A stretch of DNA of 64,000 bases from Isoetes taiwanensis (Eukaryota; Streptophyta; Lycopodiopsida; Isoetales; Isoetaceae), in the NCBI GenBank assembly GCA_021234155.1, contig JAJEKV010000062.1:8327408-8391407 (forward strand), read 5' to 3'. Of this stretch, positions 45,424 to 57,589 are shown in pieces. The notes under the pieces were generated by a model. It worked only from the letters and a program-made list of their open reading frames with translations, searched no databases and was not told where the DNA came from. Both the position numbers and the translations under genes were made by a program. Each line of letters begins with the position of its first letter. Position 1 is the stretch's first letter.

Positions 45424-46175
45424 AGCGGGCTAGGCTTATGGTCGGTCGCTTCTTGTGGGCCGGGCATGGGTCTGACACCTCCTGGGGCAATGGTGTTGCC
45501 CTGCCTCTCAAGAGCTGCAGGTGACGGCCTGGCTCTTGTTTTGGGGGGTTAAGTCGGGGACGAATCGTGCGTCGCCACGATTCTCTAGCCGCCTGAGGAA
45601 CCTCTAGGCCCCGGGAAGGAGAGATGCAACCCTTCCTGCCTCGACGGACCGGGGAGATGCAACTTGGAGTAATCTCGATGGGTGATGCCATGGGATTGCG
45701 TATCCGGAAGGCTAGAGTCATGCTAGAGCCCGATCTAGCCCATCTGCACAGGAGGGGCGGATGGAGTGGTCAACCCTAGCCATTGTCTCAAGCCAGCCCC
45801 GCTATTGTTATGACTTGGTCTGCTCTATCTTGAGGCCTAGCCGTCAGTCTACCTTCCCCATGAGTCTGAGCCCGGGGTAGGAGCTCTCATGTTTTATGGC
45901 ATATATTTATCTCTGTTGTAGCTATGGATATGTGGATGGGCTATCCTTCGAGGTAGCATGATGTATTGTCATTGCTAGTATTGACATTGTTGTGCTTCCG
46001 CTGGTATAGAAGTCCATAGGGGAAGGGCGCGCAAGACACCTTCGTGTCCCCTTCCCGCACTAGGGGTACCCTGGAGTGCAGGATAGACGGAGGGCCCGTG
46101 CAGTTGAAGGACTGGATGGGGGATTTCCTGCGAAGTGTATGGCCGGGCGCCGTATATTTTGTAGGAAGCGTCACA
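45424..46175 (-). repeat. Repeat W, copy 2, second part
   Basis: Resumes the match to copy 1 at AGCGGGCTAGG (copy 1 at about 10147) and ends at the shared TCACA (46175). The minus strand therefore starts TGTGACGCTTCC. A short hairpin, GTTCAC with GTGTGAAC, follows immediately. Confidence 0.7.
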
Positions 46176-46199
46176 GTTCACGAAGAGTGTGAACTCGAA

Positions 46200-48950
46200 G
46201 AAATTCAACAAACATGCAGCTCCAAACCATATGCCAAAATTCATCACATCAACTATCGTTCCAAACGGCAAAGCAAAAAAATCATCCACGCCAACTGTCA
46301 AAGTGTTAGAGTTACAAGAAATTGGCCATTTACGAAGTGCCGAATTGAAGAAAAAATCTTAAATGGAAGATATATAGAAGGTCGAATAAAATTTTAATGG
46401 CAAACACAAAGTTTAGAAAGAAGGTTGAGGAAATTAGAACATCAAAAGGAAAAAAACGTCCAATGAGGAGCTCGGAAACCACAAAGCTACACCGAGAAGA
46501 GGAAGATTTTGGAAGTTAAGGAGACTCCAGAAGCCCCAAAACTACACCAAGAAAAAAAATAGGCATATCCAATAGAAGAGCCTCTTGGAGCCTACCCAAA
46601 AGCGACAAGTGGTACGCTAGGAGAGAGAGAGTAGAAGGGAATGGGAATAAATTCGAAGGGATAACTCCATGGGAAAAGAGAGAACCCCAAATGTGCTACT
46701 CGGAAGTCACAATGCTACGCCGAGAAAGAATATGAGAGATGACGAACCAAGCCACAATCGATGGCCCAACCTATCATGATAACAACCGTTAGAACAAAGA
46801 GGGTTGAGCAACCACATGTACATAGATTCTCCCTAGCAACACCGATCAAAACACAAATAACCACTCAACGACCTCAAGAGAGAAAAGGGTGGGAGGGGAG
46901 GGAAGCTGACATCAAGAATCAAAGGTCCAACTCAGAGAGAACACTAATGAGAAGTGAGAGAGAAAACATAGTATACATAGGGAAGAAAGGATCCAAATGA
47001 GGCTTAAGCCAAAGAAGGCATTCCTTTTCCAAGAATGATGGTATTCATGCTGAATAAAACCATTGCATTCTTGGGAAAGGTTCTATGCACAAAACATCAA
47101 TGTTCGATAGAAGAGGAACAATCTCAAACTCAACAAAGACCAAAGGTATGAGGGACCGTAGAGTATAGAGGAGATAACCGGGATTACCCAAGGAACCGAG
47201 ATAAAAAGGATAAAGAATAAAGCAGAAGCAGTGGAGCCAAGAATCTAAGTGGCAATAAGGAGTTATGGTAAAGAAAACCAAACAAGCAATGGATGCCAAT
47301 CGTGAACAAATGGAGAAAGGCAGCATGAGGACTAACGAACTAATGCAAACAGAGTGCAACCAAAACTAACGTAACGAAATGGATCAATCAGACTACAAAG
47401 CAATGAGGAAACCACCAAAATAACAGATATGAGCAATGGAACTGAAGAAACAGAGGAACCACATAGGTAAAAGGAAAACCAGATGACGAATGTAGGCTAA
47501 ACAATAGAAGGTCAAAGCACTAAAGGTAAAGACGTAGAATGAGAGAAGAAGTTAATGATGATGTGTTGAAAAAGTGATGCTATAGCAAAGGACAAGGGAC
47601 ACAAGATAACTCCCTATAGCCTGAAGATAATCGAAAGCGTGACGAGAACTAAAAGAAATAAAATGGAGCCATAAGGGATAAAAGATGAATAGAACCCAAA
47701 AAACTGATGAGGCAAAGGAAAGGAATACTAGGGACCAAAAAGACACTAGAACTGGGCAGTTGCAAGGAGCCAAACAGTAACATGGAGAATGATACTAACA
47801 AAGCAAAGTGATGAAAATAGACTCTAATGAATCGGGTGGATAAAGACAACTACAAGGATAAGAAAGCATGAGAATCTGACTTGCAAGGGCAATAGAACAA
47901 GTAAAACTGAAGCTCAAGAAGATTAGCAATGAAACTATGAATAAAGAAAAATGAATCAACAAAGCCAAACAAGAATAATGAGACTAAAAGAACAAATCTA
48001 AAACAAATGAACTCAATCAATCACCCATGGAGCAAGTAACACAAGATGATACAAATATGGTTAAAGGCGATAGAAACTGGTGGTCAGATAAAGAAGAGCG
48101 AGAGGGACAAATTGGACAATTGTAATAAATGCCAACTGAAAGATTCTGATAGAAAACACTCCAAGAAGAAAAGCGTCAGATGGTCAACCTTGGAGGAATA
48201 AGGGGGAAGTGAGCAAGAAAAAGCGTAACACGAACTGTGGAAGCAAGTGGAGCACAAGCAGGAGTGCAAGAGTCCATGGGAAGATTCAGGGCCATTGAAA
48301 TATATCAGGCAAACACTAAAGAGCCTCGCGGAACTGTACAAGGTTAATGACACAACCTAAGACAACTAGAACTAAAGGAAGTGAAGGACGACACGAAAAA
48401 CAAAAAAATAAGTAAGGGCAATGGAAACTTGAGATCGAAGAAATGAAGGGGTCCATTGATGATAAGGACCTGAAGCAATGACTCCATGGAACTAAAGAGT
48501 CCACCAATCATGGAACATGCAGAGCAGAAGGAGCAAATCGGGTAAAGGCAATAGAAATTTTGCCAGAAATAGAAGGAAGAGAGGAACAAATCCGACAATT
48601 GAAATACATGAACAAACTGCAATAGAGAAGACAAGAATTCCATGAAAAAATAAGATATAAGGGTCAATTTGGCGCGCTTTATACTGTTTAGTGAACACAA
48701 AGGGGCAGCCAATCTAGACAATGACAGATTACTCAAGGTCGACCATGACGAGCTCCTAACTCTCTTAGAAGACCTTGATGACTTTATTGGCTTTGAAAAA
48801 TAGGAGTTCATGATGGAGGAACAAGAGGAGATACATATCAAGGGAAGAACATCTCTGACTTAGAGGCATGTGCCAGCTTCAAGGGCAAGATTCAAAAATG
48901 CTTGGGAACCAAAGAAAATATGATTTTAATGCTTCAGACAAGTAGCTCAG
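46200..48950 (+). repeat. Repeat Y, copy 1 (purine-rich, non-coding)
   Basis: 46200 to about 47815 matches copy 2 (54699-62498, once that copy's insertions are removed). The + strand is rich in A and G throughout, so the minus strand shows long hydrophobic, Phe/Leu/Ser-rich open frames such as 48841-48344 (165 codons). These are composition artefacts. A phrase at 47065-47105 (TTCTTGGGAAAGGTTCTATG) also occurs near the end of X (41672), so X and Y share an internal repeat. 47815-48950 has no second copy here. Confidence 0.6.
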
Positions 48951-49738
48951 GTGCACCCAAAGGACAGGGGAACCGACCTAGCCAACAGCTACAGATCATT
49001 TAAAGGCAACTACAATGAGCTATGGCCTGCGTACATGGTATAAATTAGTGGTTATTCTTCGCCATTTGGCTAAAATTTGGGCTTGACCATTAGCATACTT
49101 GAATTACCTTGAATAGTTACTCCTTGTGGTTGTTGTTGAAGCTTCTAGGTTTTCTGGTGGTTTAACATGCCATACACATGTGCAAACAGAAGAGGATCGC
49201 TATAACTTGAGGCTGTATCTTGATGCTTGTTTCCTCAACAAGCTTTGGGATGCCAGTATCCTTGAACATGTCTAAACAACACATTACTATCACCATATAA
49301 ATCTGATGCTCGAATGAGGCCCTCAATGCTACTTGCATACCTATCTGCCCATAAAAAAGCTCAAAGTTATAACTTCACTTCGTACAGGGCACACCGCCTC
49401 AAAAATGAGATAGACAGATGGATTGGGAAGCCGCACGCGCACCAAAATAGACTTTGTCAATGCTGCCGATTGGGAGTTATCGAGGACGAGGGTCATGTTA
49501 CACTGAGTTGCTCCAGCCCAACCAGCAGCTGCATATGATGGGGGTTAAGCACATCTTCAATGCGGCTATTGGGGTCATATCTTCAAGGAGTGATGGATGT
49601 GTATACTCAGATATATCCTCGGACACTACTTTGACATGTACCACCATGTATCATGATGTATATTTGTACAGTTTGTCAGCATTCTTATTACCGCTAATGT
49701 TTTTCCCTCAAAGACCCTTTGGGGTAGGGGTTTTTTAA
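48951..49738 (+). pseudogene. LINE ORF2 C-terminal remnant and 3' end
   Basis: On the + strand 49314-49538 reads MRPSMLLAYLSAHKKAQSYN, then SYRAHRLKNEIDRW, then LCQCCRLGVIEDEGHVTLSC. It is the block RLR-E-RW followed by a CxxC-DExHxxLxC tail found at the end of non-LTR ORF2 proteins. The last 200 bp (ending CAAAGACCCTTTGGGG and a T-run) look like its 3' untranslated tail. The 48951-49300 part is broken, less certain upstream sequence. Confidence 0.6.
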
Positions 49739-51949
49739 ATCCTAACAGTAACACATCTGATGTGCTCCTTGACTGGATCCCATAGGGCGGTTGCTCTTTA
49801 TGGACGATAAAAATCAATTCAGTTTAACATTTATATTTCTCCTTTTTCTAAACCTTTTTATCTTTAGATGTTATCTTTTGCTATGTGGCATGCATGAGTT
49901 AGTTTCAATCGTTGAGAAAATAAAATAGTAGATAGAATCAAATAGCATTTTCAAAGGACAACAACTAGTCGCACAGACCACACTAACATTGCTTTATAGG
50001 TCCTACTCCCTTTCACCTTATAATGCATGTCCACATATGAACTTGAACTGATGTTGATTGTATAGAGGAATTAATGGCATACTAATTTCACCACTACTTA
50101 TACAAGGCGACGTATTTTTTGTTTACAATTCTTTAGCCTAATATTTCTGGGCTAAGCATGGTTATGAGGTTAGCACATATATTTGCTCATAATTCGCTAT
50201 TCTTTTCTTACATTTTCTCTCGGGCTTCTAGTGGATCTTCCCTTTGCTAGCTTTGCAAGCAATCTTCACTCTGGATCTTGACCAAGGCTAGATATGGAAG
50301 CCCTAAGCAAGGAACAAGCTATGAATCTGGTGGCGCAGGATAACAAATTGTTACAGCCTCAGAAGCTCAAATACATGGCCATCGGAGGAAGATTCGGGGG
50401 AAAATTTTGCCTAGGGATTCAACATTGTTTGCAGTAGTATGGAACATCTGCGTGCAATAACGGGGCGTTTTTTTACCGTCATGTATTTGTATACTTACCA
50501 TTAGGGAGGTTTTTTTGCCATTATCTGGGGCAAAATATATACCTTAAGGGTTAAATTTGCTTTCAAAGACCAGTATAATAAGGATGTTTTTAGCTACCCT
50601 ATGAACGTAGATGTCCACATCCCCTTATTACCAAGCACATCCCCTGGGGAATTTTAGTTGAATGGGCAGGAGCTCCGGTTAAGACATTTTTCCTCGTGGT
50701 TATAGCCAGGTAAAGAACCCATTTCTCCAAGTTTTAAGATGCTTTGTACCATTACCCTAGATCAAGACTTGTTTGAATAGAAGGATAGAAGGAAGGAAGG
50801 AAGGAAGGAAGGAAGGTTCTTTTATCGTCCGCGGAAGGTTGTATCCTTTTTTCCCTATTGCATGCCCTTTCTTCTTCTTCAAGATGGATGTGATCAGAGG
50901 TTCTTATATCTAGTTTCCTTAGTATGGGTATATGTCAATCTATGGTTTTTCCTATCTCTTGAGTGTTGGTTCACAGATGAAATACTTTTTCTCTTACTGT
51001 TTTAACAAAAATATGCCGTTTCTTCTTCTTCAAGTATCTAGTTTCCTTAATATGGATACATGTTAGTCTATGGTTTTTTCTATATCTTGGAGTTTTGGTT
51101 CACAGATGAAATACGTCGTCTCTTACTGTTTTAGCAAAAATATATCGATTGATGTAACCTTATCAATGTATGTGTTTTCCATGCATGTACTTCTTGGTTG
51201 GTGCTACAAACTTTTCTCTTGCTAATGATAAGGGAATTGACAACTAAAAATTATGTTTCTTAACGTGCATGAATCCCGGGGAATTCACTTACAATTAATG
51301 GGACATACAATCTGCTTTCATAGAGTGGTCCAAAACAACCTCATATACTGACTTTTGAAAGCCGCATGTTCTTTATGCCCAATAAAGGTAAACCACGGGC
51401 AGGAACAAGCATGTATAGTCATATATTTATGATTTGTAAAATCAATTAAAGTGAAATATGGTCGAAAGCTCCATCGTAGGTAACAATATTGTTTTTTCTT
51501 TCTATGAAGGAATAAAAATGAGAAATCATTGTGTTAACGTCACCTCTAGCAAAATTTGAATCTACAAATTGATCATCTACCATTTAATTCATATTGGTTG
51601 TTTAAGGGAGGCCGAATAATTGCCATTCTTGACCTCGAGACATAGCAGAGTAATGTGTTACCCTCCGTGGACGTTAAAAAATCTATTCTATTCTATTCTA
51701 TTCATTAGATCCAAGGCCATCCGCAATCCAATATGCTCCTCCAAGATGCCTGGCTACCGGTGCCAAAACTCATGCCCCATATACATATTGCAAGCGGCAT
51801 GTTCCATGTTGCATGTGCATGGGACAAGCGCGTGTAAAAACTCATGCCCCATGTACATGCCAAAAACGGTCAAAGGTCCATATGAATACGGCCTTTTTTG
51901 GCACACACACAAAAAAACCGGGGCGGGGGAGGGGAGGGGTGGGTGGAGA
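49739..51949. other. No gene seen; microsatellites and G-rich tract
   Basis: Spacer with an (AAGG)n run at about 50787-50817, a pair of near-identical 90-bp phrases (ATGGGTATATGTCAATCTATGG type) at about 50920-51000 and 51045-51135, and an (ATTCT)n run at about 51678-51705. 51920-51946 has G tracts GGGG, GGGGG, GGGG, GGGG, GGG, a strong G-quadruplex motif on the + strand. No gene. Confidence 0.5.
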
Positions 51950-53365
51950 TTCATTCCTGAACATTATTCCAAATTGGTCATCGCTGATAACATTAGTTTT
52001 TTCTTAAAAATACCTGACGTCATTCAACAACGTACAAGTCAGGAAGACTACGTCTCGCTATATAGACGTAGGTAAGGCAGCCAGGACGACGACGCAATAG
52101 CGACACCCCCAATTATGTTAAGAGGTGGTTTAGAATGTTTGGACAAAGCTACAGACATGGTTTAAGGACGTTTGGATGTGGTCCAGCTACGTCACAATGA
52201 CGTCTTTAGGGGGTTCATTCTCGAACATTATTCCAAATTGGTCATCGCTGATAACATTAGTTTTTTTCTTGAAATACCTGAGTCATTAAACAACGTACAA
52301 GTCGGGAAGACTACTCTCGCTATGTAGACATCGGTGATGCAGCCAGGACGACGGCGCAACAACGACACCCCCAATTATATTAAGACGTGTTTTAGGATGT
52401 TTGGACAAAGCTACAGACATGGTTTAAAGATGTTTGGATGTGGTCCAGCTACGTCACAATGATGCCTAGACGTCGACATAGATGTCGCTTTTGATTCATT
52501 ATAATGTGGTGAATAAGAGAGCGCAAAATATGTCAAAGATACCAATGAGGAATGGGAATCTAGGAGCTGCATATTTTACATTTGGGTTTGGCCTTGACAT
52601 AGTAAAATCGAGCTCTATGTTGGTTACTATGCAAAGGATGTTTGATATATGTCTATATATTGATATTATGCCACCTTCCGCATGGAATCTCTAAGCAACT
52701 TGGGCACACATCATGTTAGCGTTCACGTGCCCTTGTCCAATGCTGCCAATGGCATCTTGCCACATGGCATTGGAGATGTCCCTTACAGAGAAACACCTGA
52801 TCAATTTGCTTGCCATCATAGGCCAAAAGTGTATGTTTTAGAACTGGAGGGTGAAATGTTGTTGTCAATGCCCTGGATGCCTATGAATTGGCACCATACA
52901 ATTGAATGGCAATGCCAATGCCATATTATTATATGGTTTATAACGATTTCCTGTGGCAATGCCAATGGCATCTTGCCACATGACATTTTAGATGGTCCCT
53001 TACAAAGAGACACCTAATCAACCTATCATAGGCCAAAAGTGTATGTTTTAGAATTGGAGGGTGAAATGTTGTCATCAATGCCCTGGATGCCTATGAATTG
53101 GCACCATACAATTGAATGGCAATGCCAATGCCACATTATTATATGGTTTATAACGCTGTTCTATTGAACATTCATGGGGATGATGGCCTAGCTTTTAGTA
53201 TGATAGCTAGCATACATTAAGATTCTTCTGTTTTTGACAAAAGGTTAAATTTTTTCACATGATTATTGACTTTCAAATTTTGCTCCAAATACCAATATTG
53301 CCCATTATGCTCACCTTCTAGTGTCTAAGCATTGGATTTAGATGCTTCGTATAAGGTTAGGAAAC
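51950..53365. repeat. Repeat Z, copy 1, with internal tandem duplications
   Basis: Starts with two tandem units of about 264 bp (51950-52213 and 52214-52475). A second pair of about 210 bp follows (about 52735-52960 and 52965-53165, CAATGGCATCTTGCCACATG). It matches 62505-63420, where each internal duplication is single. It carries many ACGT cores, including TGACGTCA at 52015-52022 and the inverted pair ACGTCA-CA-ATGACGT at about 52190-52204. No coding evidence. Confidence 0.8.
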
Positions 53366-53777
53366 GAGGTGCATCCTGGACTACCACAATCGTCGGATTC
53401 ATCGATCGTACGACCCAGATCGTATGTTGAGGTCTCTGGGCACCTCTCGTTTCGCTTATAGTCATTTATGATTGGAGGCGCCTATGCATTTGAAATATGA
53501 AATACGAGTTCGCCTAAGGTTTTGAGGGAATATCGAACCTCTATACGCCTTTGCCTAAGATTTTAGAATATGAAATACGGAGGCTCGAACCTCTACCAAA
53601 ATAACTCAATGTTCTAGTAAAACTACTTTAACCAATATAACTATGTGATTATTATTATCTTCAATCTATGTTTTTTTTTATAACAACCCATTCATTTGCT
53701 TTGGGGATATATGGTCTATGGTTTCAAGAATTGTTATTAAATCCCCCTGGAACTCTCTGTTATTGTGCTACATATTG
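53366..53777 (-). repeat. Repeat A, copy 4
   Basis: One unit directly after Z and directly before X copy 2. The minus-strand B box GGTTCGAGCC is intact. The A-box end is shortened (ATAACTATGTGATT replaces the usual CAGTGAGCTA), so its internal promoter is probably broken. Confidence 0.75.
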
Positions 53778-54698
53778 TCGACTGAACGCTAATGGAGTCA
53801 GAATTAAGCATTCAGTTGGCAAGGGATTACACGATGAAATCTCTCCTCAAACAAGAGATTATGCCCCCATGAAGATCTAAAGAAGCTTTGGGGTGACAAA
53901 GTGCCAAATAAATCTGGTTACAGGTATTTTTCCCAAATGTTTTGTTTAAAACTGAAAACTTAAGGCATATATTTTCTTGTACAAGTTAAAGAATCTGAGC
54001 AGTGAACAATATAAGGAATTCGTGCAAATTTACAAAAAAATTGTAGGGAAGCCACATACATGGGATGGAATGGCTCTTGGAACCTGAGCAGTGGCTTATT
54101 ATCTGCATATAAAGGGGGAGGTTGTTAATTGGAAGAGCTTCTTGGATTATTATAAAACTCCCGATGAGGAAACAGAGCCAGTTCTTCTAGACCCAAGAGA
54201 AAGCATAGGCAAATCCAATCTGAGCAGGAAGAAAACAGTAAAAGTGATAGGGATGACGAAGATGATGGGAAAAAGCCAAGTCAAGTTTCTCTAGACCACA
54301 CATTCAATATGAACTCACAATCAAAACAGAAAAGCAAGGCAATGTTTTGCGACCAAAATATGCCATTGCAGATATGCTCAATTCTTGGGAAAGATCCTAT
54401 GCACAAAACATCAATGTCCTATTAATGAGACTGAATCAATAAATAGAATGACTCATAGGAATACACAACAATGAATGCCAAATGAGTGAAACTAGAATTC
54501 AAATGAATGGAGTATGCAACAAATAATCCCCCAAAGGATCAGGGTTTGAAGAATACTGCCAAAGATAAAACCATCCCGAGTCAGAAATTTATTGTTGGGG
54601 TAAAAAACCCCGCCCTTTTGGGTTTTCGAGGAAAACTCTAACGATAAATAACAGACTCAAAGAGCAGTTACCGACGAAAAAATAACTGAAGATGCACT
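53778..54698 (+). repeat. Repeat X, copy 2
   Basis: Matches 41078-42028 with substitutions and a few indels. The Lys/Asp-rich frame (SKSDRDDEDDGKKPSQ, about 54238-54285) is kept open. In that segment I count three silent and two replacement differences from copy 1. It runs without a gap into repeat Y, defining the empty site for the 4.2-kb insertion in copy 1. Confidence 0.65.
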
Positions 54699-55431
54699 GA
54701 AATCCAACAAACATGCAGCCCCAAACCATATGCCAAAATTCATCACATCAACTATCCTCCAAACTGCAAAGCAAAAAAATCATCCACGCCAACCGTCAAA
54801 GTGTTAGAGTTACAAGAAATTGGCCATTTAAAAAGTGCTGAATTGAAGAAAAAATCCCAAATGGAAGATATATAGAAGGTCGAATAAAACTTCAATGGCA
54901 AACACAAAGTTGAGAAAGAAGATTGAGGAAATAAGAACATCAAAAGGAAAAAACATCCAATGAGGAGCTCGGAAGCCACAAAGCTACACCAAGAAGAGAA
55001 AGATTTTGGAAGTTAAGGAGACTCTAGAAGCCTCAAAGCTACACCAAGAAGAAAAAATAGGCATATCCAATAGAAGAGCCTCTTGGAGCCTACCCGAAAG
55101 CGACAAGTGCTACGCTGGGAGAGAGAGAGTAGAAGGGAATGGGAATAAATTCAAAGGGATAACTCCACGGGAAAAGAAAGAACCCCAAATGTGCTACTCG
55201 GAAGTCACAATGCTACGCCGAGAAAGAATATGAGAGATGATGAACCAAGCCACAATCGATGGCCCAACCTATCATGATAACAACAGTTAGAACAAAGAGG
55301 GTTGAGCAACCACATATATACATAGATTCTCCCTAGCAACACTGACCAAAACACAACCAACCACTCAACGACCTCAAGAGAGGAAAGGGTGGGAGGGGAG
55401 GGAAGCTGACATCAAGAATCAAAGATCTAGC

Positions 55432-56135
55432 CAGGGATAGGTTCAATACGCCGTATATTTTATATGGAATACGTATGAATTGTATGATACGACACATATT
55501 TGTCGTATAAAACGTAAAAAATATGGCAAAAAAATTTTTTGGCGTCGGAAGATTTTCGCGTACGCGAAAACATCTAATTCACGTGATAAAAAGTTTTTCG
55601 CAGACGCTGAAAAGAGTAAAATCGGCAGTCGCGAAAAAAAAAAATCGCGACACAGCGGTTTTCACCGCTTCAGCGATACATGAAACTTTTTCGCAGACGT
55701 AAAAACGAGAAAACCCACGTGATTTTTTTTTTTTTTTTTCGTGTACGAACTTGAAATTTGAAATTTCGCGTACGCAAAATCCTATAAACCGCGTACGCGA
55801 AACTTTTTTCGCGTACGCGAAACAGTATAAAGCGGGTAGCAAAAAAAAAGATTTTTTTTTTTGAAATTTGAAAACTGCGTAGCAAAACCTTCTATTTCGC
55901 GTACGCGAATGCAAAAAATAAATAAATAAATAAATTCTTTTCGGCAGACGTGATTTTTCTTTGTCGGCGGCGTCTGTGAAAAAACTTTCACATCAGAAGG
56001 TTTCGATGACGCTGAAATTGTTTTTTCCGGCCGGGGACTAAAAATACGTAAAATACGGTTTTTTTCAAAAAAATACGTATTTTTTAACTTTATACGTCAG
56101 GAATTTAGATTTCGTACGTACAGAACCTATCCCTG
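55432..56135. mobile_element. Non-autonomous hAT-like DNA transposon, 704 bp
   Basis: The ends are perfect 13-bp inverted repeats, CAGGGATAGGTTC and GAACCTATCCCTG, flanked by the 8-bp direct duplication GATCTAGC (55424-55431 and 56136-56143). An 8-bp duplication with CAGGG-type ends is the hAT (Ac/Ds) signature. The interior has no transposase. It has four perfect CGCGTACGCG palindromes (55557, 55790, 55810, 55898) and a near copy at 55767, which may be binding sites for a transposase supplied elsewhere. The body is otherwise AT-rich with CpG-containing motifs, unlike its neighbours. Confidence 0.93.
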
Positions 56136-56699
56136 GATCTAGCTCAGAGAGAAAACTGATGAGAAGTGAGAGAGAAAACATAGTATATATAGGGGAGAAA
56201 GGATCCAAATGAGGCGTTCCTTTTCCACGAATGATGGTTCTATTCATGCTGAATAGAACCATTGCATTCTTGGGAAAGGTCTTATGCACAAAACATCAAT
56301 GTTCAATAGAACAATCTCAAACTCAACAAAGACCGAAGGTATGAGGGACCGTAGAGTATAGAGGAGATAACCGGGATTACCCGAAGAATCGAGATAAAAA
56401 GGATAAAGAATAAAGCAGAAGCAGTGGAGCCAAGGATCTACATGGCAATAAGGAGATATGGTAAAGACAATCAAACAAGCAATGGATGCCAATCGTGAAT
56501 GGATGGAGAAAGGAGCATGAGGCCTAATTGCGTAAGGAAATGGATCAATCAGACAAAAGCAATGAGGAATCCACCAAAATAACAGATATGGGCAATGGAA
56601 CTGAAGAAGCAGAGGAACCACATAGCTAAAAGGAAAACCTGATGACGAATGTAGGCTAAACAATAGAAGGTCAAAGCACTAAGGTAAAGACGCAGAATG

Positions 56700-56930
56700 T
56701 TAAATAGATAGATAGTATTTTAACGTCACGCCACTAGGCAGCATCCAACTGGACATGTGACCACACACCACACTACATTGCTCGGTTGGGCCCTGCCTTC
56801 AACCACCTTACATTGCGTCTGTTAGGATTTGACCTCCAACAGTACCGAGTGCGATTCTGGGCGGTCTCGAACTCGAGACCACATTGCTAAGGAACTAGTG
56901 TGTTACCACTAGACCAAACGCCCAGACTCG
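56700..56930 (-). mobile_element. tRNA-derived SINE
   Basis: An insertion of about 230 bp relative to repeat Y copy 1. On the minus strand the head (56926-56856, 71 nt) is tRNA-like: a 7-bp acceptor stem TCTGGGC with GCCCAGA, an A box TGGTCTAGTGGTA, and a T arm GTCTC-GAGTTCG-AGAC holding the B box. The anticodon arm is degraded. A tRNA-unrelated body follows and ends in a (TCTA)n-like tail at 56703-56716. It would be transcribed by polymerase III and moved by LINE machinery. No clear target duplication. Confidence 0.75.
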
Positions 56931-57022
56931 AGAGAAGGAGGACGATGCGTTGAAAAAGTGATGCTATAGCAAAGGACAAGGGACACAAGATGACTCCCTA
57001 TAGCCTGAGGATAATTGAAAGC

Positions 57023-57567
57023 TGTTGGAAAAAGGTCCTTTCAAATTATCTGAGGCTAAGAAGATTATTATCTGAGGCCAATTCATGTGCAGACATCAGA
57101 AAGGGTTAGAATATTTTAAGCCTATGGTTTATATAACAGGTTTATTATGATTCTTTATATTGCAAGACCATTGGAATGAAATTATGAATTAGGGTTGAAC
57201 TTGGTGGAGGCAAAGTCGGATTTGAATATAGAAAACTCCTGAGCATTGGAGCACCGAACTGCAAATGCTAAAGAGGATGCTAAGCGGCTGGATCTACACC
57301 AATCGGTGAGGTCTGGCCCTATAAATTAACATGAAAAATGAAGATCTATACAGCAGTGGAGATCGATCAAGTTTATCAGAAGAATGCTTGGGCTCTCGGT
57401 CAAAGATGCTACAGTGATCGAGTCAATACCATTTGAACAGTGTTTGGTTAATGGTATAATAGAAAATTTGTGAATCTCAAGTCTTATTGAATCAAGTTGC
57501 TAACTCATTATATTTACTAAAGTCTAGTTAGTCATTATTGAAGAATGAGCATTAGAATTTATCTTCA
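57023..57567 (+). repeat. 5' LTR of Copia 2
   Basis: 545 bp. Compared with the 3' LTR it has extra bases around 57247-57275 and lacks a few near its end (GAATGAGC against GAATATTTACTTGAGC). Confidence 0.9.
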
Positions 57568-57569
57568 AT

Positions 57570-57581
57570 TGGTATCAGAGC
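57570..57581 (+). other. Primer-binding site of Copia 2
   Basis: TGGTATCAGAGC, two bases after the LTR, the same initiator Met-tRNA site as in Copia 1. Confidence 0.95.
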
Positions 57582-57589
57582 TAACATAA

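Larger units (their letters stand above)
42029..46199. mobile_element. 4.2-kb insertion between X and Y of copy 1
   Basis: In copy 2, X runs straight into Y at 54698/54699 (GATGCACT then GAAATCC). In copy 1 the same two edges, GATGCACT (42028) and GAAATTC (46200), are 4.17 kb apart. The inserted block contains repeat W copy 2, itself interrupted. Possible 5-bp edges GCACT and GAACT differ at one base, so a target duplication is only suggestive. Type unknown. Confidence 0.65.

Noticed and set aside
48344-48841. 165-codon minus-strand frame, hydrophobic
   Set aside because: It arises from the purine-rich + strand of repeat Y. The composition is Phe/Leu/Ser only and similar frames recur throughout Y.
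51950-53165. CRISPR-like array
   Set aside because: The repeats are long tandem duplications (about 264 and 210 bp) without short repeats and unique spacers, and the context is a plant genome.
55579-55914. 111-codon frame in the hAT-like element as a transposase piece
   Set aside because: It is a Phe/Arg/Lys-rich read-through of A/T runs and CGCGTACGCG repeats, with no hAT dimerisation or catalytic motif.
56856-56926. Functional tRNA gene
   Set aside because: The acceptor and T arms pair, but the anticodon arm does not, and the sequence sits at the head of a SINE-like insertion.
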